Positions 1-4,126 of a stretch of 5,006 nucleotides of DNA are shown in pieces. Numbering within the stretch: the first letter of the stretch is position 1; each line of letters starts with the position of its first letter. The DNA comes from an uncultured Lachnospiraceae bacterium (GTDB lineage: Bacteria; Bacillota; Clostridia; Lachnospirales; Lachnospiraceae). The notes below the pieces were generated by a model. That model was not told the origin of the DNA. It saw nothing but the letters and a program-made list of their open reading frames with translations, and made no database searches. The stretch is taken from contig CAJTZB010000178.1 of the NCBI GenBank assembly GCA_910583815.1, positions 1 through 5,006 of the forward strand. The letters are read 5' to 3'. Both the position numbers and the translations under genes were made by a program.

Positions 1-7
1 ATATCAC

Positions 8-25
8 AGGAGGTTTTTATTTATG
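8..25 (+). other. Orphan ribosome binding site and ATG reading into the 3' end of the dehydrogenase gene
   Basis: An exact AGGAGG (8-13) lies 9 nt before an ATG (23-25), which is ideal translation-start architecture. The frame that follows (62 codons, MATEFPQSMDS..., stop at 209-211) runs antisense through the last ~150 bases of the convergent alcohol dehydrogenase gene and looks like no protein I recognise: it is rich in Arg, Leu and Gln, as expected of an antisense frame. Only about the first 11 codons lie outside that gene. It could be the start of a short peptide, the 5' remnant of a gene cut by a rearrangement, or chance. No promoter can be judged because the window begins 7 bases upstream. 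Confidence 0.3.
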
Positions 26-56
26 GCAACAGAATTCCCACAAAGCATGGATTCTG

Positions 57-1211
57 CTATTCCCAAAGCTTTTTGTACATTTCCACGACGTCTTCTTTTG
101 TCACGGCTTTTCTTGTATTTGCAGGGCTTCCGCTTGCAATGGCGTCTTCTGCCATTTTATCAATCACGGCAAAGAATGCTTCCTTATCAATGCCATATCC
201 GGCAAGGGTAGGAATCTCGCATTCTTTACAGATGCCGCAGACAGCAGAAAGAAAAGCATTTGCTGCGTCTGCATCGCTTTCTTGTTCGGAGGAAACGCCG
301 ATTTCCCTGCCGAGAGCCGCAAAACGGTCATAAGCACCATCCAGTGCAAATGCAAAGCATACGTTTAAGAGCATGGCATTGGAAATACCGTGCGGAACAT
401 GGAACATAGCTCCGATTGGACGGCTCATGCCATGAACAAGAGTAACGGAGGAGTTGTTGAATGCAATGCCGGCTTCCAGTGCAGCAATCGACATCTGTTC
501 CCTTGCCGTTACGTTGCTGCCATTATGGAAGGCTTCTGGAAGATAAGTAAAAATTCTCTTTACTGCAGAAAGTGCAAAAGTCTCGGTAAGAGGCTGTGAT
601 TTTCTAGAGGTATAAGCTTCGATGGCATGTGTCAGGGCATCCAGGCCGGTGGCAGCGGTGATGGCAGGGGGTGCCGTCATGGTAAACTGAGGGTCAATGA
701 TGGCAAGTGCCGGCATCAGTACGGCGCCTTTTAAAAGCATTTTTATGTCTTTTTTTGTATCTGTAATAATTGTGAACTGTGTTGCCTCTGAACCGGTGCC
801 GGCAGTCGTAGGGACTGCAACCATCGGAGGGACGGGATTGGAAATTACTTTTCCCATGTAATTGGAAATATTGCCCGGATTCGTCACAAGGGCAGCAATT
901 GCTTTCATTGAGTCAATAGGGCTTCCGCCGCCGACAGCAGCAAGGAAATCACAGCTGTTTTCTTGGTAAATCCGGAGCCCTTTGTCAATCATTGTATCAG
1001 TCGGTTCTCCGTTTATTCCGTCATAAATGACATAGTCAATTCCGGCTTCTTCCAATGCCTTCGTAAGCAACGCAACATTTCCGAGTTTTACCATAACGGT
1101 ATCTGTTACAAGCAGCGCTTTTTTGCCCAATACGGCAAGAAACGGCTTGCTGTCTTCTAAGGCATGTTCACCGGAAATAATCTGTTTTGGCATAATAAAT
1201 GAACTTCCCAT
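57..1211 (-). CDS. Iron-containing (group III) alcohol dehydrogenase
   Basis: A 384-residue cytoplasmic NAD(P)-dependent oxidoreductase of the iron-dependent alcohol dehydrogenase family (FucO, DhaT and butanol dehydrogenase relatives), interconverting alcohols and aldehydes, typically to dispose of reducing power during fermentation. The N-terminal half is the nucleotide-binding domain, with GGGSPID at 94-100 and TTAGTGSE at 135-142. The C-terminal helical domain carries the metal ligands expected for the family: Asp191 and His195 in GLDALTHAIEAY, His260 in HGMSRPIGA and His274 in HVPHG. In FucO the first His of the second motif is followed by a second His (HGMAH); here Arg264 takes that place, as I recall for several family members. 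Length is normal and the gene looks intact. The frame is open 28 codons further up to an ATG at 1295, but only the ATG at 1211 has a ribosome binding site. The substrate cannot be read from sequence. It diverges from the EEP-lectin gene. Confidence 0.95.
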   Translation of the reverse strand: MGSSFIMPKQIISGEHALEDSKPFLAVLGKKALLVTDTVMVKLGNVALLTKALEEAGIDYVIYDGINGEPTDTMIDKGLRIYQENSCDFLAAVGGGSPIDSMKAIAALVTNPGNISNYMGKVISNPVPPMVAVPTTAGTGSEATQFTIITDTKKDIKMLLKGAVLMPALAIIDPQFTMTAPPAITAATGLDALTHAIEAYTSRKSQPLTETFALSAVKRIFTYLPEAFHNGSNVTAREQMSIAALEAGIAFNNSSVTLVHGMSRPIGAMFHVPHGISNAMLLNVCFAFALDGAYDRFAALGREIGVSSEQESDADAANAFLSAVCGICKECEIPTLAGYGIDKEAFFAVIDKMAEDAIASGSPANTRKAVTKEDVVEMYKKLWE

Positions 1212-1220
1212 TTGTAAAAG

Positions 1221-1226
1221 TCCTCC
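1221..1226 (-). promoter_or_regulatory. Ribosome binding site that fixes the dehydrogenase start
   Basis: The minus strand reads GGAGGA, followed by 9 nt and then ATG at 1211-1209. The upstream in-frame ATG at 1295-1293 has no purine-rich site before it and overlaps a candidate -10 box, so the shorter 384-residue product is preferred; this length also fits the family. Confidence 0.85.
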
Positions 1227-1290
1227 ATATTCATACTGAGAATGGCTGCCTGTCAGAGATAGGTTCTCCTTGCCGCCAACTGGTATTTGT

Positions 1291-1320
1291 ATCATATCAT
1301 AAGTTACTATAAAAGAGCAA
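1291..1320 (-). promoter_or_regulatory. Candidate weak promoter for the dehydrogenase gene
   Basis: On the minus strand, TTGCTC (1320-1315) and TATGAT (1296-1291) are separated by 18 nt and would give a leader of about 70 nt. The -35 box is poor. A TATAGT at 1311-1306 is an alternative -10, also with a poor -35. The true start is uncertain. Confidence 0.3.
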
Positions 1321-1376
1321 GAAAAAGTAGGAAGATAAACATAAAATCATAAAGACATCACAGAAAGATACTAAAT

Positions 1377-1397
1377 TTACGACATAATATGTCGAAA
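1377..1397. promoter_or_regulatory. Palindromic operator candidate with Spo0A-box core
   Basis: CGACATA-A-TATGTCG (1380-1394) is an inverted repeat with perfect 7-base arms. Its right half, TATGTCGAAA (1388-1397), matches the Spo0A box consensus TTTGTCGAAA at 9 of 10 positions, including the full core TGTCGAA (1390-1396). The left half read on the minus strand, TATGTCGTAA (1386-1377), matches at 8 of 10. It lies between divergent genes, upstream of both, so it could act on either. Spo0A is known to control solvent and alcohol genes in clostridia, which makes the dehydrogenase a plausible target; that link is inference. Confidence 0.45.
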
Positions 1398-1462
1398 AGT
1401 CAGAAAAGATTCCGTTCACTTACTAAAAAAGTTCCTATTTTTTGTGCAAATTACACAGATAA

Positions 1463-1479
1463 CACATATAAATCATGTG
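1463..1479. promoter_or_regulatory. Short dyad, possible operator
   Basis: CACAT-N7-ATGTG forms a 17-base dyad about 40 bases upstream of the -35 box of the plus-strand promoter. This is a position where an activator could bind. The arms are only 5 bases and no known factor is suggested, so chance is quite possible. Confidence 0.25.
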
Positions 1480-1516
1480 GAAAACGGCAAAATTAATAAG
1501 AATGGCTACATTGTTC

Positions 1517-1546
1517 TTGACGAAATGGGGACAAGATGCATATAAT
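1517..1546 (+). promoter_or_regulatory. Sigma-A promoter of the EEP-lectin gene
   Basis: TTGACG (1517-1522) and a consensus TATAAT (1541-1546) are separated by 18 nt on the plus strand. Transcription would begin near 1553, leaving a leader of about 115 nt before the start codon at 1668. This is the best plus-strand promoter in the intergenic region. Confidence 0.75.
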
Positions 1547-1585
1547 ATGGGTGTTGGTACATGATGGAATTATGAAAGCTGTTGG

Positions 1586-1652
1586 GGTCAGAAATATTTC
1601 ATAAATCCCATCATAAAATTTCAGAACTGACCGTTTGGATCTGCGGTCCAAA
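1586..1652 (+). promoter_or_regulatory. Leader with competing stems before the EEP-lectin start
   Basis: Three stems can be drawn in the predicted leader RNA. Stem A pairs GGTCAG (1586-1591) with CTGACC (1627-1632). Stem B pairs GACCG (1629-1633) with CGGTC (1644-1648). Stem C pairs TTTGGA (1634-1639) with TCCAAA (1647-1652) around a 7-base loop. B excludes both A and C, while A and C can coexist. Stem C ends 3 bases before the ribosome binding site (1656-1663). No U-tract follows, so any effect would be on translation or RNA stability rather than termination. No known riboswitch class is recognised. Confidence 0.35.
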
Positions 1653-1655
1653 AAG

Positions 1656-1663
1656 AAGGAGGG
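1656..1663 (+). promoter_or_regulatory. Ribosome binding site that fixes the EEP-lectin start
   Basis: AAGGAGGG ends 4 nt before the ATG at 1668-1670. The frame is open to an earlier ATG at 1635, but that codon sits inside the leader stems, lacks a ribosome binding site and would place 11 charged residues before the signal peptide. Confidence 0.85.
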
Positions 1664-1667
1664 TATT

Positions 1668-3029
1668 ATGTTTTTCAAAAGAATTAAGAAAGCAGTAGCA
1701 GTAACGCTTTCCGTACTTATGGTAGCAGGAGTGCTTCAGACAGTACCGGCGGCACAAAAGACAGCGGAAGCAGGAACAAATGACAAAACATTTAAAGTAT
1801 TATCTTTAAACGTAGCAGGACTGCCTGCAATTTTATCCAGCAGCAATCCGGCGCAGAACACAAAACAGATGAGCGCGCTTTTAAACAATTATGATATTGT
1901 CAGCGTGCAGGAAGATTTTGCATATCACAAAGATCTGGTTTCTCAGGTAACGCTCCCATACCAGACCAAGCACAGCGGAACTGTTCCGGTTGGTGATGGA
2001 ATGAATATTATATCTCGTTTCCCGATTTACCTTGAAACAAGATATAAATGGGAAGACAGCTATGGTTTTATTACTAATGGCGCAGACCAGATGACACCAA
2101 AGGGAATCCTTTTTACCTCTATTGAAATTGAGCCGGGTTACTTTATTGATGTTTACAATCTCCATACAGATGCAGACTGTGACGAAGGCTCTCTTGCTGC
2201 AAGACGTTCCAATATGAATCAGCTTGCCAGACTGATCCAGGAGCGTTCCGTTGGACATGCAGTTATCGTTATTGGAGATACAAATTCCCGCTATACAAGA
2301 GCAGAGGATAACTTTGAATCCGCAGTATTAGAAACCTGTGGTTTAAGAGATCCTTGGGTTGACTTAAAGTGTAACGGTATTGCTCCGGCAGACGGCGAAG
2401 CATTATTCAATTACGACAATCCAAATAGCTCAGGTCACGAAGTAGTAGATAAGATTTGGTACAGAAGCGGCAAGAACGTACAGTTAGAAGCAGTTTTCTA
2501 TGCATTGCTTGACAAAGAGTTTACAGATGCAGAAGGCAAGCAGTTATCTGACCATTATCCGATTACTGCAACTTTCTCCTATACTTTAAACGAAACTGTT
2601 AAAACAAGCGACACCTATGGCGGTGGCGGCGGCACAGGCTTCTCATTCTTAGAAGAAATGCACGGAGATCTGCCAGATAAGGTTACAATCAGCACAGGCA
2701 CAAGACTGGACAGCGTTTCCATGACATATGGCAATACCGTTGCTTTTGCAGGCGGTAATGGCGGCACAAAGCAGGAATATGTTTTTGCAGATGGTGAGTA
2801 CATCACATCCATGACAGTCAGCAAGGCAAAGAAGAGTCTGTTTGGTACATATCGCATCAGTTACATCAGACTGGAAACAAACTTTGGCAATGTTATTGAA
2901 GGCGGCACTTATAAGAGCGGCGACAGCATGACATTTACAGCACCACAGGGTTATGCAATTGCAGGTTTCCAGGGACATGCAGAAGATGAGATTGATCGTC
3001 TCGGATGCATCTATCTGTTAGTGAAGTAA
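1668..3029 (+). CDS. Secreted endonuclease/exonuclease/phosphatase (EEP) protein with C-terminal jacalin-like lectin domain
   Basis: A 453-residue exported protein. Residues 1-35 form a signal peptide: a basic KRIKK end, a hydrophobic core at about 9-24, and a likely Ala-Glu-Ala cleavage site at 33-35. Residues 41-305 are a DNase I-fold EEP domain with its metal-dependent hydrolase motifs: Asn48 (LSLNVAGLP), Glu82 (VSVQEDF), His166 (YNLHTDAD), Asp204 and Asn206 (IGDTNSRY), Asp261 (DKIWY) and Asp295-His296 (SDHYPI). A link near 306-316 leads to a jacalin-type domain (about 317-453) with YGGGGGTGF at its start, GGNGG at 362-366, DGEYI at 375-379 and GFQG...ID near the end. The EEP fold hydrolyses phosphodiesters or phosphomonoesters (DNA, sphingomyelin, phosphoinositides); the substrate here is unknown. 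The lectin domain probably targets it to glycans outside the cell. No sortase or membrane anchor is seen. It is monocistronic, with its own promoter and terminator. Confidence 0.9.
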   Translation: MFFKRIKKAVAVTLSVLMVAGVLQTVPAAQKTAEAGTNDKTFKVLSLNVAGLPAILSSSNPAQNTKQMSALLNNYDIVSVQEDFAYHKDLVSQVTLPYQTKHSGTVPVGDGMNIISRFPIYLETRYKWEDSYGFITNGADQMTPKGILFTSIEIEPGYFIDVYNLHTDADCDEGSLAARRSNMNQLARLIQERSVGHAVIVIGDTNSRYTRAEDNFESAVLETCGLRDPWVDLKCNGIAPADGEALFNYDNPNSSGHEVVDKIWYRSGKNVQLEAVFYALLDKEFTDAEGKQLSDHYPITATFSYTLNETVKTSDTYGGGGGTGFSFLEEMHGDLPDKVTISTGTRLDSVSMTYGNTVAFAGGNGGTKQEYVFADGEYITSMTVSKAKKSLFGTYRISYIRLETNFGNVIEGGTYKSGDSMTFTAPQGYAIAGFQGHAEDEIDRLGCIYLLVK

Positions 3030-3067
3030 GGTAAGAGACTATCTGGAACGTCCTATTTTCTCTTAAT

Positions 3068-3112
3068 AAAAAGAAAGGCAGTACACTGTATTGTGTGCTG
3101 CTTTTTCTTTTT
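3068..3112. terminator. Bidirectional Rho-independent terminator between convergent genes
   Basis: GCAGTACAC (3078-3086) pairs with GTGTGCTGC (3093-3101) around a 6-base loop, with one G-U pair. On the plus strand a T-rich tail follows (3102-3112), ending the EEP-lectin transcript about 50 nt after its stop. On the minus strand the flanking A-run (3068-3077) becomes CTTTCTTTTT, so the same hairpin can stop the DUF2752 transcript about 40 nt after its stop codon. Confidence 0.88.
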
Positions 3113-3141
3113 GCCTGAAATTTTGGAATGGCGTATATGCT

Positions 3142-3549
3142 TTAGGAAAAAAGACCGGAGAGAAAATGGAATAGTTTTGCTATGACAGACTGCTCAAAAT
3201 CCCAAGCAACAACCGGGGAGTGAAGCAGCAGGCGAACCATATAAGTAAAGAAAAAAGCAAATAAAGCGATGGCTTCTATTATGGTAATCACTTTTTTTGA
3301 TAAGGAAATCCAATGAAGACGGTATAGGCAGTAGAGCAATACCAGCACAATCACCAGAGGAAACAGCGGATGATAGTAGAAGGCCTGCGCAAAGTCAAAT
3401 CGAAACAACGACAAAAAGGCTCTTGTCATGCCGCAGCCAGGGCAGGAAATGCCGAGGAAAAAGGAAAAAGGGCAGTGATAGAGCAGGAAAATAATTAAAA
3501 TAACAGCAACAAGCTGTATGATAGTTTTGATAAGTTTCTGTTTGTTCAA
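3142..3549 (-). CDS. DUF2752 family small membrane protein
   Basis: A 135-residue integral membrane protein with about three hydrophobic segments (roughly 8-24, 62-78 and 87-108). It carries the family signature: Cys26-Pro, then SCPGCGMTRA at 35-44, with Cys36 and Cys39 as a CxxC pair beside the membrane, and a following Tyr-His-Pro at 59-61. The family function is unknown; the cysteines suggest redox chemistry or metal binding, but that is inference. The start codon is TTG (3549-3547), supported by AGGAG at 3561-3557 with 7 nt spacing. The only other Met downstream is within the CPGCGMTRA motif, so no ATG start would leave the domain intact. It lies 74 bases after the DUF4234 gene on the same strand, with a terminator between them and no clear promoter of its own, so it probably depends on read-through from that gene. 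Confidence 0.88.
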   Translation of the reverse strand: MNKQKLIKTIIQLVAVILIIFLLYHCPFSFFLGISCPGCGMTRAFLSLFRFDFAQAFYYHPLFPLVIVLVLLYCLYRLHWISLSKKVITIIEAIALFAFFFTYMVRLLLHSPVVAWDFEQSVIAKLFHFLSGLFS

Positions 3550-3561
3550 GGGTCTGCTCCT

Positions 3562-3597
3562 AAATAAAGAAGGGGCTGTTTCGTAACAGCCCCTTTT
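3562..3597 (-). terminator. Intercistronic Rho-independent terminator after the DUF4234 gene
   Basis: On the minus strand GGGGCTGTT (3593-3585) pairs perfectly with AACAGCCCC (3580-3572) around a 4-base loop, extended by A-T pairs and followed by TTCTTTATTT (3571-3562). The stem begins about 27 nt after the DUF4234 stop codon. The ribosome binding site of the DUF2752 gene begins at 3561, directly after the tail, leaving no space for a separate promoter between them. Confidence 0.88.
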
Positions 3598-3623
3598 CTG
3601 CGTCTTATGTACGCTGGTGTAAC

Positions 3624-4022
3624 TTACTGGTGGCCCTGTGTGTTATAAGCATGTGCCAGAGCGTTCATGTTCTTGATTAAGAAGTACATGGCAATGAACT
3701 GACCGACACCGCAGACACAAGTACCTACAACGAGCCATACCAAAATGGTCGTCCCATTTTCAGGGAAGTTCAAACCATATCTTGGTGCGGTCTCTGCAAG
3801 GCGGTTGCCAAGGCCGTAATACCAGAACCATGCATAAATGCCGCAGGTGAAAAAGGATAAAAGAACGAACTGCAATAAGCCTGGTGTGCTTTTTCCGTCA
3901 CCTGCACAGACAGTGTTGGCATCCTGTGCTAATCCATACAGGAAGATGTAGGAGTAAATCCCACAGGTTACAATGGAAAGCAGGATGTAAGAAAGTAAGT
4001 CTCTGTCTTCTCTTACGTGCAT
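3624..4022 (-). CDS. DUF4234 family small membrane protein with internal repeats
   Basis: A 132-residue membrane protein matching DUF4234: an Arg-rich start (MHVREDRDLL), then hydrophobic segments at about 9-31, 49-71 and 92-116, each built on a Cys-Gly unit. Residues 9-43 and 49-83 are a clear duplication sharing LL....LLS..TCGIY......YGL, offset by 40 residues. The third segment (from about 93) repeats the spacing more loosely: Cys104-Gly105 to Tyr113, Leu115 and Asn120, as Cys20-Gly21 to Tyr29, Leu31 and Asn36 in the first. The family function is unknown. The ATG at 4022-4020 follows GGAGGA (4036-4031) by 8 nt. A strong promoter lies just upstream and a terminator just downstream, so it is the main product of its transcript, with the DUF2752 gene as a likely minor second cistron. 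Confidence 0.88.
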   Translation of the reverse strand: MHVREDRDLLSYILLSIVTCGIYSYIFLYGLAQDANTVCAGDGKSTPGLLQFVLLSFFTCGIYAWFWYYGLGNRLAETAPRYGLNFPENGTTILVWLVVGTCVCGVGQFIAMYFLIKNMNALAHAYNTQGHQ

Positions 4023-4036
4023 TTTAACATTCCTCC

Positions 4037-4070
4037 ATCATTTAGTGTTGAGAAAATTATACTAAATCAT
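4037..4070. promoter_or_regulatory. Inverted repeat over the DUF4234 promoter, operator candidate
   Basis: ATCATTTAGT (4037-4046) and ACTAAATCAT (4061-4070) are inverted copies at 9 of 10 positions, separated by 14 bases, with centres 24 bases apart. The right arm touches the -10 box and spacer of the promoter, and the left arm covers the bases just after the predicted start of transcription. This is a typical place for a repressor. Because the right arm lies upstream of the transcript start, it is not an RNA hairpin. No known regulator is matched. Confidence 0.4.
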
Positions 4071-4084
4071 GTTTCTGTAGTCAA
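4056..4084 (-). promoter_or_regulatory. Sigma-A promoter of the DUF4234 gene
   Basis: On the minus strand TTGACT (4084-4079) and consensus TATAAT (4061-4056) are separated by the optimal 17 nt. Transcription would begin near 4049, giving a leader of about 27 nt that holds the ribosome binding site. A very AT-rich stretch upstream (4085-4120) has A-tracts on this strand, like an UP element, so strong basal activity is expected. Confidence 0.88.
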
Positions 4085-4126
4085 TATTAAGTTTATATAT
4101 TTTTTATATTTTTTTTATAAATCCAG

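Larger units (their letters stand above)
1212..1667. other. Divergent intergenic region between the dehydrogenase and EEP-lectin genes
   Basis: These 456 bases are AT-rich and hold no convincing gene. They contain, in order: the dehydrogenase leader and weak promoter candidates (to ~1320), an A-rich stretch, a 15-base palindrome with a Spo0A-box core (1380-1394), A- and T-tracts around 1424-1442 that may bend the DNA, a CACAT/ATGTG dyad (1463-1479), a good plus-strand promoter (1517-1546), and a leader of about 115 nt with several possible stems before the ribosome binding site at 1656-1663. I see no tRNA, and no riboswitch class I can name. Confidence 0.7.

Noticed and set aside
1212..1295. 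In-frame 28-codon extension of the dehydrogenase to an ATG at 1295
   Set aside because: No ribosome binding site precedes 1295, the extra residues do not resemble the family N-terminus, and a good site precedes the ATG at 1211.
1442..1472. Second plus-strand promoter, TTGTGC-N19-TATAAA
   Set aside because: Both boxes are weak and the spacing is too long; the 1517-1546 promoter is far better and closer.
1561..1605. Two tiny upstream frames (MMEL and MKAVGVRNIS) in the EEP-lectin leader
   Set aside because: Neither has a ribosome binding site and both are short enough to be chance.
1635..1667. Upstream ATG at 1635 for the EEP-lectin gene
   Set aside because: It lies within the leader stems without a ribosome binding site and would put charged residues ahead of a clear signal peptide that starts at 1668.
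1881..2258. 125-codon minus-strand open frame inside the EEP-lectin gene
   Set aside because: It is the antisense shadow of a well-supported coding sequence, with no domain pattern or ribosome binding site noticed.
2649..2978. 109-codon minus-strand open frame, Cys- and Ala-rich, inside the lectin domain
   Set aside because: Its composition mirrors the Ala-, Gly- and Thr-rich codons of the lectin domain on the other strand; it is not an independent gene.
3033..3064. AAGAGA/TCTCTT hairpin after the EEP-lectin stop
   Set aside because: Only 6 bp around a 20-base loop, next to a much better terminator at 3068-3112.
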